64,000 bases of DNA from an uncultured Clostridia bacterium (GCA_948471525.1 CAOKSY010000001.1:62001-126000); one strand, 5' to 3'. Counted from the first letter of the stretch, positions 24,478 through 34,707 are shown. Made by a program: numbers and translations. The notes: generated by a model not told the origin, from the letters alone.

Positions 24478-27000
24478 ATGAAAATTTCGCTTGACGGAAA
24501 ATGGACATTCAAAATGGTGGGAACGGATAAAGAATACGAGGGCAAAGTACCCGGCGACGTATTCACCGACCTGCTTGCAAACGACGTCATACAAGACCCT
24601 CTCATAGGTCTCAACGAGCATCTCGTACAGTGGGTGGGCAACGCCGACTGGGAATATTACAGAACGTTTGAAGTGGAAGAAAGCGCGCTGTCTTACGACT
24701 TTGCGGAAATCAATTTCGAAATGCTGGATACTCTCGCAGACGTATACGTCAACGGCAAGAATATAGCTTCTGTAAAAAATATAAATCGTCATTACGCATG
24801 GAATATAAAAGATATTCTCAAAGCGGGCGAAAACTCGCTGAGAATATATTTCCATTCCCCTCTTCTCTACATAGCCAATAAACACAAGAAAAACCCTCTG
24901 CCCAACAGCACTCTGGGCGAAGCTGGATCCTGCCATATAAGAAAAAGTCCCTATCACTTCGGATGGGACTGGGGTCCGCATCTGCTGACTTGCGGAGTAT
25001 CGGGAAAATGCTATATCGACTGCTATAATGCGGGAAAGATCACCCGTACGGATATAAGACAGCTCCACGAAGACGGAAAAGTCTCCTTGGATATCAAGAC
25101 GTATTTCTCCGCGCCGACTGACGGTCTGACTATTAAATATACCCTGTCGCTGAACGGCGACGCCGTATGTTCCGGCGAGGGCGAAAGCGCCGTACTCGAA
25201 GTGGAAAAACCAGTGCTTTGGTGGTGTAACAATCTAGGCGGACAGACGCTGTACGATCTCAAGACCGAGGTCATAAAAGACGGCGCGGTCGTGGCTGAAA
25301 AAACTCAAAAGATAGGATTGCGCAAGATCGAACTCAATACAGACAACGACGCGATCGGCAAAAATTTCTGCTTCTATCTCAACGGTAGACGTATATTTGC
25401 GCGCGGCGCCAACTGGATCCCCGCGGACAGTTTTATCAACAACGTGTCCGACGAGAAACTTTACGATCTTCTCTACAAAGCCAAAGCGTGCAATATGAAT
25501 ATGATACGCGTATGGGGCGGCGGTTATTACGAAAGCGATAGATTCTACGATATATGCGACAGCCTGGGCATACTCGTATGGCAGGACTGCAATTTTGCGT
25601 GCTCGCCCTATCCTTTCACCGACAAAGAATTCTTGCAAGAAGTCCTTGCCGAGTTAAGCGACAACGTGCCGCGCATCAAAAATCATGCCTGCCTCTGTCT
25701 GTGGGCGGGCAACAACGAGATAGAATCTATGTCGATGGCTTGGCTCAACCGCAGAGAAGTAATAAAATACACCGGAGAATTCTTCTACGATATACTGCCA
25801 AAACATCTCAGGACGTTGGACGACGTAACTCCTTACTGGGCATGCACGCCCTCAAGCGGCGAGTATATGAAAAAGATCAATTCATGCGAATTCGGCGACA
25901 CTCACCTGTGGCACGTATGGCACGGACTCAGAAAACTCGAACATTACCGCAAAATGCCCACGAGATTCTGCAGCGAATTCGGCATAGAATCCCTGCCGTC
26001 GCTCAATGCGATAGACATATTCTCCGACGGACATAAATACGACAGCGTGCATGCTCCGCTCGCCAAAGCGCATCAGAAATGCATAGGCGGCAACGGCAAG
26101 ATAAAGTACTATATGCTGTCCAAATTCTGGACGCCCAAACACTTTGAAGACACGGTATACCTTTCTCAGCTTACGCAAGCTATATGCATAAAGAACGCGA
26201 CCGAAGGCTGGCGCGTGCAGAAGGGACGCTGCAACGGCGCGCTCTATTGGCAGTACAACGACTGCTGGGGCGTAAATTCATGGTCGGGTATGGACTACTA
26301 CGGCAATATGAAAGCCCTGCAGTACACGGCGAGAAGATTCAATCAAAACACAGCCCTGTCAATACAAATGGGAAAAGAAGACATAGACATCTATTTCGTC
26401 AACGATTATCTTACCGCATACAAGACAAAAATCAAATACGGTATAAAGACCTATAGCGGAGAGGATCTCTATTCTATGGTCAATACTCTCGTCATATCAG
26501 ACGACGCAGTGGGCAAAATAGCTACGCTCAATATCAAAAACATACTCAAGAAAGTCAAGCCCGCCAACTGCTACGTATACGCAATAGCCTACGATATGCA
26601 CGACAATATCATAAGCGAGGAGACGCTTCCTTTGACAAACGAGAATAAGGCGAAACTTCCCAAAGCCTCTTTGTCTTATAAGATAACGGTATCGGGCGAC
26701 GTTGCGAATTTGGAGATCACGTCAGACGCTTACGCGCGCTTTGTCGAGATACGGCTCAAAGGCTACTCTACTATGCTGTCCGACAACTATTTCGATCTTA
26801 TGCCAAATCAGACTAAGACCGTAACTTTCAAACTGCCGTACGGAGAAACGCAGGAAAGCGTAGAAAAACTTATTTCCGTGCGTTCGCTCACCGACGTGCC
26901 TAGAAAATACACAGCCGCGCGGGATAAATTGACGAAACTTTCCATTTTCCTCAATCCCGTCAACCTCGCAAATTATATCGCAAGAACCTTCGATAAATGA
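24478..27000 (+). CDS. GH2 beta-mannosidase
   Basis: An 840-residue intracellular enzyme (no signal peptide). The N-terminal jelly-roll domain (SLDGKWTF, then the WDWGP segment near residue 165 that marks beta-mannosidases) leads to the barrel. The acid/base Glu414 is in WAGNNEIE and the nucleophile Glu500 in CSEFGIES. It releases terminal beta-mannose, for instance from the core of N-glycans or from mannan fragments, and complements the GH38 enzyme. Own promoter; a terminator follows. Confidence 0.93.
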   Translation: MKISLDGKWTFKMVGTDKEYEGKVPGDVFTDLLANDVIQDPLIGLNEHLVQWVGNADWEYYRTFEVEESALSYDFAEINFEMLDTLADVYVNGKNIASVKNINRHYAWNIKDILKAGENSLRIYFHSPLLYIANKHKKNPLPNSTLGEAGSCHIRKSPYHFGWDWGPHLLTCGVSGKCYIDCYNAGKITRTDIRQLHEDGKVSLDIKTYFSAPTDGLTIKYTLSLNGDAVCSGEGESAVLEVEKPVLWWCNNLGGQTLYDLKTEVIKDGAVVAEKTQKIGLRKIELNTDNDAIGKNFCFYLNGRRIFARGANWIPADSFINNVSDEKLYDLLYKAKACNMNMIRVWGGGYYESDRFYDICDSLGILVWQDCNFACSPYPFTDKEFLQEVLAELSDNVPRIKNHACLCLWAGNNEIESMSMAWLNRREVIKYTGEFFYDILPKHLRTLDDVTPYWACTPSSGEYMKKINSCEFGDTHLWHVWHGLRKLEHYRKMPTRFCSEFGIESLPSLNAIDIFSDGHKYDSVHAPLAKAHQKCIGGNGKIKYYMLSKFWTPKHFEDTVYLSQLTQAICIKNATEGWRVQKGRCNGALYWQYNDCWGVNSWSGMDYYGNMKALQYTARRFNQNTALSIQMGKEDIDIYFVNDYLTAYKTKIKYGIKTYSGEDLYSMVNTLVISDDAVGKIATLNIKNILKKVKPANCYVYAIAYDMHDNIISEETLPLTNENKAKLPKASLSYKITVSGDVANLEITSDAYARFVEIRLKGYSTMLSDNYFDLMPNQTKTVTFKLPYGETQESVEKLISVRSLTDVPRKYTAARDKLTKLSIFLNPVNLANYIARTFDK

Positions 27001-27019
27001 TATAGACGCGTCAATCACA

Positions 27020-27052
27020 CCGTCCGCGGGATATTCCGCGGACTTTTTTTTA
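27020..27052 (+). terminator. Terminator after the beta-mannosidase gene
   Basis: GTCCGCGG and CCGCGGAC around a GATATT loop, followed by eight T. Confidence 0.9.
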
Positions 27053-27104
27053 TAAAATTCAACTTTTCGGTATACTTTTATCGAGTATTATCCATAACTC
27101 AAAT

Positions 27105-28619
27105 ATGTTGAATTATCAAGAAACCTACGACAATATCAAAAATCAATTCTGTAATTCGTGCGATCTGCGCGCGATAGATTTGACTATCTCGGGAAAAAAC
27201 TCGTGTTTTTTCTATATCGACGGATACATCGATACCCTGCTGTTTGAAGACAATATCCTCAAGCCGCTCAAGAAGGTGGAAAACGTCGACAGCGTAAGTC
27301 TCGACGTCCTAGAAAAAAATACTATGTTTACCACCCCTATAGAGGAATTGGAAGACGTCGACAAAGCAATATCCGAGATAGCCGCGGGCGAGATCATACT
27401 TCTTGCGGAAGGCAGCGACAAATTCTTCAGATACAGCGAGAAAAAATATCAGCTGAGAGCGATAACAGAACCGCCGGTATCCACCGTTCTAAGAGGACCG
27501 AGAGAAGGTTTTGTCGAAGATCTCAAGACGAATATGTTTCTCATACGCAGACGCGTGGCGTCTCCCAAACTCACCGTCGATATGATGAGCGTGGGCAAGT
27601 ATACGCAGACAAAAGTCGCACTGTGTTTCATCGACGGAATTGCAGACGGCGCGATCGTAGGCAAAATAAAACAGCAGATACAGGCAATGGATATAGACGG
27701 CGTAATAGAATCGTCGTATATCGCCAGAGCTTTGGAAGAAAACAAGTTTTCGCTTTTCTCGCAAGTCGGAGCGAGCGAAAAGCCCGATACCGTAGTAGGC
27801 AAAATGCTTGAAGGCCGCGTAGCGATTATCGTAGACGGATCGCCGTCGGTGCTTACTCTTCCCTTCTTGCTGTACGAAAACTTCCAGATGAGCGAAGATT
27901 ATTATATCAAGAGTTACCGCGCATCAATGGTGAGGATCATAAGACTGTTTGCGGTAATTTTCTCGATACTGATGCCCGGCATATACGTCGCGTTGCAGGA
28001 ACACCAGTACCAACTCTTCCCCATAAAGTTCCTTGTATCCATACTGGGCCCGATCTCTAATATACCTCTTTCGCCTACGTTGGAAATGCTATTGGTGCTG
28101 TGTATATTCGAAATTCTCAACGAGACGTCTATACGAATGCCGAGATACGTGAGTATGGCGCTGTCGGTAGTCGGCGCGATAATCCTCGGCGAAGCGGCAG
28201 TCAGCGCGGGACTGTTTTCAATATCGTCGATCATAATCGTCGCGGTATCGACAGTAGGTATTTATTGCGTGCCCGACGAAATGAATTCGTCAAACGTGCT
28301 GAGGATAGGATTTGTCGCAATAGGCGGCGTTCTCGGTCTTGCGGGAATACTCCTGTTTACGATGGCGCTAGTAGGATATATGTGTTCGATCAACAGCTAC
28401 GGCGTATCGTATATGTCGCCTTTCGCTCCGTCGATAATGCACGACTGGAAGGACGGACCTTTAAAAGCGCAGCTTCAGGAATTCAGCGAACGCCCATATG
28501 CCGTGCCGACTTCCAACCGAACGCGTCAAAGATCGCAAATGGCAGGCAATCTCGAAGAAAACTCTCAATCGGAAAACCAAAGCGAGGATAGTAACAATGC
28601 TGAACAAACTGAACAATAA
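27105..28619 (+). CDS. gerAA: Spore germinant receptor subunit A
   Basis: A 504-residue GerA-type protein. The N-terminal soluble half (residues 1-240) and the membrane half (five or so helices from about 265 to 440, with ISNIPLSPTLEMLL and the conserved ETSIRMP) are in the family order. The tail after residue 460 is hydrophilic and Gln/Glu/Asn-rich. With subunits B and C it forms the inner-membrane receptor that senses small-molecule germinants in spores. No clear ribosome site precedes the ATG, and no confident sporulation promoter could be named. Confidence 0.93.
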   Translation: MLNYQETYDNIKNQFCNSCDLRAIDLTISGKNSCFFYIDGYIDTLLFEDNILKPLKKVENVDSVSLDVLEKNTMFTTPIEELEDVDKAISEIAAGEIILLAEGSDKFFRYSEKKYQLRAITEPPVSTVLRGPREGFVEDLKTNMFLIRRRVASPKLTVDMMSVGKYTQTKVALCFIDGIADGAIVGKIKQQIQAMDIDGVIESSYIARALEENKFSLFSQVGASEKPDTVVGKMLEGRVAIIVDGSPSVLTLPFLLYENFQMSEDYYIKSYRASMVRIIRLFAVIFSILMPGIYVALQEHQYQLFPIKFLVSILGPISNIPLSPTLEMLLVLCIFEILNETSIRMPRYVSMALSVVGAIILGEAAVSAGLFSISSIIIVAVSTVGIYCVPDEMNSSNVLRIGFVAIGGVLGLAGILLFTMALVGYMCSINSYGVSYMSPFAPSIMHDWKDGPLKAQLQEFSERPYAVPTSNRTRQRSQMAGNLEENSQSENQSEDSNNAEQTEQ

Positions 28620-29721
28620 AATCTACAACGAACAATTTTTACTGTTATCGTTTATCTCGCTCATCACTTTCAAGGTTGTGATGCTGCCCCAATATTTAGT
28701 CTCCATTGCCGGCAATCAAAGCTATATGATAATGTTTTATCTGATGAGCATAGAGATAATGATGCTCGCCATTGTATACGGTATAGTGAAAAACGGATCA
28801 ATTCTCGAACTCGATATACCGAAATGGCTGAAAGGAATATTCGCTATTCTGGTATTCTTCTCCGCAACTATAAAAAGTACGATACTCGGCAGCGAAGCCG
28901 TATCGTATATCTCCACTTCGCTCTACGCCAACGTCAGTTGGGCGTTTGTGACGTTGGCGTTGATGATGGTCTGCGTATATCTTGCGCATAAGGGCGCAAA
29001 GGTGATAGGAAGGACGGCTCAGCTCTTCTTCTGGGTATTGCTGTTTACTATGGTCTTTTACGTTGTATTTTCCAATACCAAAATGGATATGATAAACTTG
29101 CTGCCATTCAAGATAACTTCTCAGCTTGCCGTGGCGGGAGATAAATGTCTGATGTCGTTCGGCGATTTTACCTGCCTGCTGTTCGTATCCGTCCATCCTT
29201 CTCTGAATAAGAAAAAAAGCACGTTGGCGCTGTGGACGGTCTTCGCGATAGCGGGAGTGCTGATATGCAGCGTGGGACTAATGATAATATTTATCTGCAT
29301 ATTCGGAGACGCTGGCAAACTTATCGGAAACGCCTTCCTCAACGTAGCGTCGCTCAACAAAATAGGATTTATGATAGGTTCGGTAGATCTCCTTACCGTA
29401 GTAAGCTGGCTGATAATGTGCGTGATCAAATTCTCGCTTTTGCTATTCGCAATGACGGAATGCGCAAAGTTCTTCTTCGGCAAAAAGGCATGGGTAAGCG
29501 TGATATGCGGCGTCATAGCGTATGTGATAATAGTATACGGTATCGGCAATCTTAAGACAAATTACGAATTGGCGACAAGCGGACTGAGATACTTTGCGTT
29601 TTTTGCAGAATTCGGAGTTACGATAGTTGCGTATATAGCGATGCGCATATGTCAGGACAAAAAAGAAAAAGCCGACAAATCGCCGCAACAACCGCAAGGA
29701 GAAGCGTATGAAAAAGCCTAA
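28597..29721 (+). CDS. gerAB: Spore germinant receptor subunit B
   Basis: A 374-residue protein with about ten membrane helices of the amino acid/polyamine/organocation-like GerB type. The start at 28597 (LNKLNNKIYNEQFLLLSFIS) overlaps the end of subunit A by 23 bases; a longer frame from 28498 is rejected. Subunit B is the likely germinant-binding and ion-channel part of the receptor. The C-terminal end is hydrophilic, with the next gene's aaggag site inside it. Confidence 0.92.
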   Translation: MLNKLNNKIYNEQFLLLSFISLITFKVVMLPQYLVSIAGNQSYMIMFYLMSIEIMMLAIVYGIVKNGSILELDIPKWLKGIFAILVFFSATIKSTILGSEAVSYISTSLYANVSWAFVTLALMMVCVYLAHKGAKVIGRTAQLFFWVLLFTMVFYVVFSNTKMDMINLLPFKITSQLAVAGDKCLMSFGDFTCLLFVSVHPSLNKKKSTLALWTVFAIAGVLICSVGLMIIFICIFGDAGKLIGNAFLNVASLNKIGFMIGSVDLLTVVSWLIMCVIKFSLLLFAMTECAKFFFGKKAWVSVICGVIAYVIIVYGIGNLKTNYELATSGLRYFAFFAEFGVTIVAYIAMRICQDKKEKADKSPQQPQGEAYEKA

Positions 29722-30769
29722 AATTGTAAATAAAAAATGGTTGGTAATACTATTGATCGCGGTAGTTTTGATCACATTTTCTTTCCTTGACGAACAGAGA
29801 AGCATAGCGGCGCGTACGATAGTGCTCGCGCTGTCACTTGACAAACAGGACAATGAATACGAGTTGGCGATACAGGTACTGAAGACCGACAAGAGCGAAA
29901 AACAAGAATTTTTAACTTATTCCGCAAAGGGAGACAAGGTAAGCTCTCTTATAGAAAAACTGAGTTGCGATACTGGCGGAACGGTAGCTTTGTGCCACGC
30001 GTTGGTGTTGATATTAAGCCCCGAGATACTCGACAACGACAGAGACAGCGCCATGAGATATTTCCTTGAAAGCGAAGTGCTCTGCAACAACACTATGGTA
30101 GTGGCGTCGACCCAATCTCCGCGCGAAGCGCTTTCGCCTACACTGGCCAACGGAGTCGGCAGCGGCTATTATATAGGTCAGATATTGCGTAATATGGGCA
30201 GCGAATTGGGCATCATTCCCGTCACGCTCAAAGACTATTTCAAAAACAGATCGCGCATAGGCAAATGCGTATATCTCCCCTGTGTGAGCGTGATCGACGA
30301 CGGCGGCACAAAATACGTGGACATCACTCAAAGCTACGTAAGCGACGGCACCAAAGGCGTGCTCCTGTCCGAAAAAGCCACAAAGGGAATGAGTCTCGTG
30401 CTCAATTCCATCAACAACGGAACTCTGCCGTACGAATACGAATCGACGACGGGCGAAATGGATATCGTGAGATCGTCTTCGGATATCAAGATGAAAAAAG
30501 AGGGAACCGAGGCAAAACTCGAAATAAAAACCACTCTCAAAGATAACGCTTACGTGCCGGAAAAGATAAATGAAGACCGTTGTAAAGAATATATTATAAG
30601 CGAGATCAACGGATACGTGCTGGAATGTTACAAAAAATGCAAAGAAGCGGGACTTGACGTGTTCTTTATCGGACAGCGTTCGTACGCCTATCAAAATCCT
30701 CTATACAAAGAGGACAACTATCTGGAAAAAGTAGACTTAAAAATAGACGTAAAAATAAGCATGAAATAA
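29708..30769 (+). CDS. gerAC: Spore germinant receptor subunit C, without lipobox Cys
   Basis: A 353-residue Ger(x)C-type protein overlapping subunit B by 14 bases. The family is normally a lipoprotein, but here the N-terminal hydrophobic segment (WLVILLIAVVLITFSF) is followed by LDEQRS with no Cys, so it is probably anchored by an uncleaved helix. The middle (LILSPEIL, LESEVLCNN) and the C-terminal domain, with conserved NGYVLECYKKCKEAGLDVF, fit the family. It is needed for receptor function in other species. Confidence 0.88.
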   Translation: MKKPKIVNKKWLVILLIAVVLITFSFLDEQRSIAARTIVLALSLDKQDNEYELAIQVLKTDKSEKQEFLTYSAKGDKVSSLIEKLSCDTGGTVALCHALVLILSPEILDNDRDSAMRYFLESEVLCNNTMVVASTQSPREALSPTLANGVGSGYYIGQILRNMGSELGIIPVTLKDYFKNRSRIGKCVYLPCVSVIDDGGTKYVDITQSYVSDGTKGVLLSEKATKGMSLVLNSINNGTLPYEYESTTGEMDIVRSSSDIKMKKEGTEAKLEIKTTLKDNAYVPEKINEDRCKEYIISEINGYVLECYKKCKEAGLDVFFIGQRSYAYQNPLYKEDNYLEKVDLKIDVKISMK

Positions 30770-30776
30770 AATTATA

Positions 30777-30801
30777 TCGCCGCGTAAAGTTCCGCGGCGA
30801 T
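30777..30801. terminator. Stem-loop between converging genes
   Basis: TCGCCGCG and CGCGGCGA pair around a short loop between gerAC and the esterase gene; only short T runs follow. Confidence 0.5.
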
Positions 30802-30806
30802 TATCT

Positions 30807-31802
30807 TTACACCCCTTCTCTGTGCGCGTCGTTTTCTCTTACTGCGCTCATCAAATATTTTTTCTCTTCTATATACATTCCCTTGGATTCAGAAGTTTTA
30901 TAGAAAAGATGGAAGCAGTGCAAACCGGGATTGCCGCAATATTCCACGACCTCTTTTCCCAATTCCTTGATACGCTTGATAAGACCGATATGATGCTTGC
31001 CGACAAAGATATCGTTTTTACCGTAAGCCACGAATATTTTCTGAGGGAAATCCTCGTCGATCCAATTCAATGTATACAGTAGATCCTTATATTGGTACTC
31101 GTCTATCTTATCGTGTTCCTTGCCCGTCATATCGTAGATTATGTCATAGGCAAGCGGATTTTTACTCAACTCCTCGAAGTCGTACGCTCCGCAATGCAAG
31201 AGTGCGCCCTTGATACGGAAATGCACGGGCTCTACGCCTATTATGTCCAAAAATTTCTTGTTGTGCAAAACCGCGCACATCATACACGCCAACTGACCGC
31301 CCGCCGAATCTCCCGTGACGAAAACGTTATTAAGATCGATATTATGATCGGCTGCGTTATTCTCCAGCCACTGCATAGCCGTAAACACATGCTTAAGCGA
31401 CTGCTCGTATCTGTACTTGGGACTTAGACCGTAGTTTATGTTGATAACGCACATTCCCATGTCGGCAAACAGCTTGCCCTGCGCGATTCGCCATTTTTTA
31501 TCGCCTGTCACCCAACCTCCGCCGTGTACGTTGACAAGCACAGGCATCTTGGCGTTGACGACGAGTTCGGGACAAAAGATATCCAATTTGCAGGTCTTTG
31601 CGTCCTCCGCAAAATATACAATGTCGTTTTTCTCCACGATCTTGTTGCTGCTCTTGTATTTATTGGTGATAAAACTCTTTACGCTGTCGTCTATGTCGAA
31701 GACGAGTTTGGCTATTTTTGACGTACTGAGTTTTCTCTTTCTTGCCTCTACTCTCTCTTGATGATGTTCCGCATAGTTTTTTTTCTCTTTGCCGCCGTTC
31801 AC
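30807..31802 (-). CDS. Alpha/beta-hydrolase esterase
   Basis: A 331-residue esterase of the hormone-sensitive-lipase/BD-FAE type. It begins at GTG, with a ggaga/ggga site upstream. The oxyanion motif VNVHGGGWVTG and the nucleophile serine in TGDSAGGQLA are clear; a Asp (FVAYGKNDIF) and His (PGLHCFHLF) complete the triad. No signal peptide, so it acts inside the cell. It lies 14 bases after nagA, which suggests it removes acyl groups from sugars taken up with amino sugars (inference). Confidence 0.85.
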   Translation of the reverse strand: MNGGKEKKNYAEHHQERVEARKRKLSTSKIAKLVFDIDDSVKSFITNKYKSSNKIVEKNDIVYFAEDAKTCKLDIFCPELVVNAKMPVLVNVHGGGWVTGDKKWRIAQGKLFADMGMCVININYGLSPKYRYEQSLKHVFTAMQWLENNAADHNIDLNNVFVTGDSAGGQLACMMCAVLHNKKFLDIIGVEPVHFRIKGALLHCGAYDFEELSKNPLAYDIIYDMTGKEHDKIDEYQYKDLLYTLNWIDEDFPQKIFVAYGKNDIFVGKHHIGLIKRIKELGKEVVEYCGNPGLHCFHLFYKTSESKGMYIEEKKYLMSAVRENDAHREGV

Positions 31803-31816
31803 TTTTCCCGTCTCCG

Positions 31817-32977
31817 TTATTTCTTAAGTAATTCTCGATCTACGAGTTTGCCGTCCAGAAAAGTCGCTATGACCTCTCCGTCGGTTGCCAATATGTTTAT
31901 ATCCGCGCTCATACCCGCAGCAATATCGCCTATATCGTTGCGCGACAACAGTCCCGCGGGGACTTTCGTACACATATCTATGCATTCTCCGAGCGGATAA
32001 CCCGCCGCATAAAGTCTCGCGACCATCTTGCCTACAGACGTGACCGATCCCGCATAAGTGTTGAGATCGGGCAATATCGCGACGCCGTCGTCTATGCGTA
32101 TCTTCTGCGCGCTTTCGCCGCTGCCCAAATAGTAATCTCCCTGAGGCATACCGGCTACGCTGAGAGAATCCGACACGAGACATATGCCGCCGCTCGACTT
32201 CAATTTATAGATCATACCGAACAGCGCGTCGGGCACGTGTCTGCCGTCTGCGATCACTTCCGCCGTCACTCTTTCGTCTATCAAGCCCACTTCGGTCAGT
32301 CCGAGATGTTTTTTGGGCGTAACCCGACGCGACGGTCTGGACGTGCAGTTGTACATATGCGTCACGCTGTCAGCGCCCCGCTCTATACATGCGTATATCT
32401 CATCGTCGATACTGTCGTCGTGTCCCATAGAAATCTGTATGCCGGCAGCAACGGCTTTTTTGCAAAACTCCGCCGCTCCGTCAAGATTGGGCGCAAGCGT
32501 AACTCTTTTGACCATATCGGCGTTATCCCATACGAAAGAATCTTCGTCATTGGGAGAGATCAGCAAGTGCGGCGGATGCGCTCCCGCGCTCTTTTTTGCG
32601 AGATACGGACCTTCGAGATGCACACCCGCTATCTTCGCATAACCGCCTTTGTAAGTTCTGATATTTTCTACCGCTTTGTTTATATCCTCCGCCGATGCAG
32701 TCATAGTAGTGGGAACAAAAGTCGTCGTGCCGGTATAGAGATGATATCTGCATATCGTATCGATAGCTTCTTTGCTGCTCTCCATACAGTCCTTTCCCCA
32801 ACCGCCGTGGGTATGTATATCTATAAATCCCGCGGATACGACGTTGCCCGACGCGTCGTATATCTCGCCTTCGCGCCTGTCGCCTATTTCTTTGATTTTA
32901 CCGTTTTCGACGATAACGTTGCCGCGCAAGAACTTGCCTTGCGTATAAATATTCGCGTTGATGATAGTGAGCGTCAT
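31817..32977 (-). CDS. nagA: N-acetylglucosamine-6-phosphate deacetylase
   Basis: A 386-residue amidohydrolase. The metal motif DIHTHGGWGKD, the GVHLEGPYL segment, GHDDS, VTHMYN and the late SDSLSVAGMP are all present and in order. It makes glucosamine-6-phosphate and acetate from imported N-acetylglucosamine-6-phosphate, or recycles cell-wall amino sugars. First gene of a two-gene operon with the esterase. No nagB is nearby. Confidence 0.95.
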   Translation of the reverse strand: MTLTIINANIYTQGKFLRGNVIVENGKIKEIGDRREGEIYDASGNVVSAGFIDIHTHGGWGKDCMESSKEAIDTICRYHLYTGTTTFVPTTMTASAEDINKAVENIRTYKGGYAKIAGVHLEGPYLAKKSAGAHPPHLLISPNDEDSFVWDNADMVKRVTLAPNLDGAAEFCKKAVAAGIQISMGHDDSIDDEIYACIERGADSVTHMYNCTSRPSRRVTPKKHLGLTEVGLIDERVTAEVIADGRHVPDALFGMIYKLKSSGGICLVSDSLSVAGMPQGDYYLGSGESAQKIRIDDGVAILPDLNTYAGSVTSVGKMVARLYAAGYPLGECIDMCTKVPAGLLSRNDIGDIAAGMSADINILATDGEVIATFLDGKLVDRELLKK

Positions 32978-33166
32978 AATATCTCCGATATAAAAATTTT
33001 TTTCAATCTAATTATAGTCCCGCGGCGATTATATGTCAATATTTTAATCTATAATGCGTGTATTATGCATTCATATTATGTATAAAAAAATACGTTTCGT
33101 CCATTTATAATATATCAAAGCGAATTTATATTTAAATAATAAGTTAGGAAATTATTGATTTCTCTC

Positions 33167-33195
33167 TTTACAAAACAGTAAATATATAATATAAT
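33167..33195 (+). promoter_or_regulatory. Promoter of the unknown lipoprotein gene
   Basis: TTTACA (33167-33172), 17 bases, TATAAT (33190-33195), 30 bases before the start. Confidence 0.75.
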
Positions 33196-33225
33196 AGATT
33201 TGTATAAAAAACTAAGAGGTGAATT

Positions 33226-34668
33226 ATGAAATCTTACAAATCAAAAAAGGTTAAGATAGGCGCGACTTGTCTGGCGGTCATCCTCGTCGCTTGCGTGCTT
33301 ATCGTATCCATGACAGGTTGTAAATCCGCAGCGGTCGGCGTAACGTCTCCCGACGTATTCTTCGTGGGCAATTTCCAAAAGAACGTCACCGATGACGCGG
33401 CTCTGTCTTCCCTTATGGCAGACGGCACGGAACTTGTCGGCGTAAAGGAAATGCTCGATGCCGAAGGCTGGACTTTGGGCGGCGCGGACGACCTTGACAT
33501 CATTGCCGGAATATATGCGCTGGCTGTCACCAATTACAGCAACGTGACCAGATCGGGCTATATGGTAATGACCGACGCTTCCGTAAACGCTTTCAACTGC
33601 TCCAATCTCGCAGGCAAAGACGTAAACGTAGGCATCAGAAGTACATATTCCGATTTTACGGGCCCAAACGGCACCTTCTCACAGACCGTAGCGGGTGTAA
33701 CGGTACTCGACGGTTTAGGCAGCGTTATCTCCTCTCTTAAAGATCATTTCGGATGGAATACGCAAAGTTTTTCCAACAGCAAATTCAATATCGCAAAGAA
33801 AGGCTTCAATTCCGGAGCTGAATTCTACGGCAAAGGCAATAACGAAGGCGATGCCCTCAAGTACATAATGGGAGCGGGCAATCCCGGTCTCGATAAGACT
33901 AAGAAAGGCGTCTCCGGATCCGCAAATAAAAATACAGGATCCAGCGATGACGATGACGAATTCGAATCCGACAGACTTTATGCTTGGGAAGAACTCGACA
34001 GATTTGCGGACAAAGATCCGCTTACGGTAGCCGGAACCGATTATTATACCGGTACTTACGGCACCAGTTGGGCTACGAGCAACTACAGCGTAAAGCAATA
34101 TTTCGACGCTGCAAACACTTCCGTTACTTATGACGCTGCTCTGGACCTCTACACATTGAACATCGTTATCGCAGACGAATACGTCGACACGGCTTGCGAG
34201 TTCACCAAAGGCGGTCTTGTAAAAGACACCAAGGATTATATAGCGCTCAAAAATGCTAAATATACAAAATCGCAGGCAAAAGTCGAAGTTTACGGCAGCG
34301 GCCTCATCAAGTCCATGCAGAAGATCGATACTCTCGAATCTAAAGAAGCGAGCAAACTCACAGTTGCAGGCGGAATGTTCGGCGAATGTAAAAACGGCGG
34401 TAAAGCGGAGAACAGAATCACGATGGCATTCAGCTATGACGTAAACGATTGCGACGCTTTGAAATACGTAGCTCTCTACTGGCCTGAACTTGCCACCGAA
34501 GCTCCTTACAAGAAAGCTAAAATCGACACCGGATTTATGCTTGACCTCAGCGCTTATGACACTTTCTCCAAATATAAGCCTAAGGCAAACGATCTGAGCG
34601 GAAAATTCAACAGTCTCTACTCTTTTGACTGGTCCACTTATTCGCTTGCTCCCGCAGAGGATAAATAA
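33226..34668 (+). CDS. Lipoprotein of unknown function
   Basis: A 480-residue lipoprotein. The signal peptide ends in the lipobox VSMTGC (Cys32), and an aagaggtg site precedes the ATG. The mature part is rich in Thr, Ser, Asp and Tyr, without membrane segments. An acidic linker (SSDDDDEFESD) near residues 240-250 separates two parts of about 200 residues each. No domain was recognised. It has a strong promoter and its codon use is that of a well-expressed gene (few rare codons). Own transcription unit followed by a perfect stem-loop. Confidence 0.75.
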   Translation: MKSYKSKKVKIGATCLAVILVACVLIVSMTGCKSAAVGVTSPDVFFVGNFQKNVTDDAALSSLMADGTELVGVKEMLDAEGWTLGGADDLDIIAGIYALAVTNYSNVTRSGYMVMTDASVNAFNCSNLAGKDVNVGIRSTYSDFTGPNGTFSQTVAGVTVLDGLGSVISSLKDHFGWNTQSFSNSKFNIAKKGFNSGAEFYGKGNNEGDALKYIMGAGNPGLDKTKKGVSGSANKNTGSSDDDDEFESDRLYAWEELDRFADKDPLTVAGTDYYTGTYGTSWATSNYSVKQYFDAANTSVTYDAALDLYTLNIVIADEYVDTACEFTKGGLVKDTKDYIALKNAKYTKSQAKVEVYGSGLIKSMQKIDTLESKEASKLTVAGGMFGECKNGGKAENRITMAFSYDVNDCDALKYVALYWPELATEAPYKKAKIDTGFMLDLSAYDTFSKYKPKANDLSGKFNSLYSFDWSTYSLAPAEDK

Positions 34669-34681
34669 CATATAACAAACC

Positions 34682-34707
34682 GTACACACGGGGCAACCCG
34701 TGTGTAC
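34682..34707 (+). terminator. Stem-loop after the lipoprotein gene
   Basis: GTACACACGGG-GCAA-CCCGTGTGTAC, an 11-bp perfect stem with a GNRA-type loop; only TTT nearby, so it may stabilise the 3' end rather than terminate strongly. Confidence 0.65.

Noticed and set aside
30771..30806. A CRISPR or repeat array
   Set aside because: Only one stem-loop between converging genes; no regularly spaced repeats were seen anywhere in the window.
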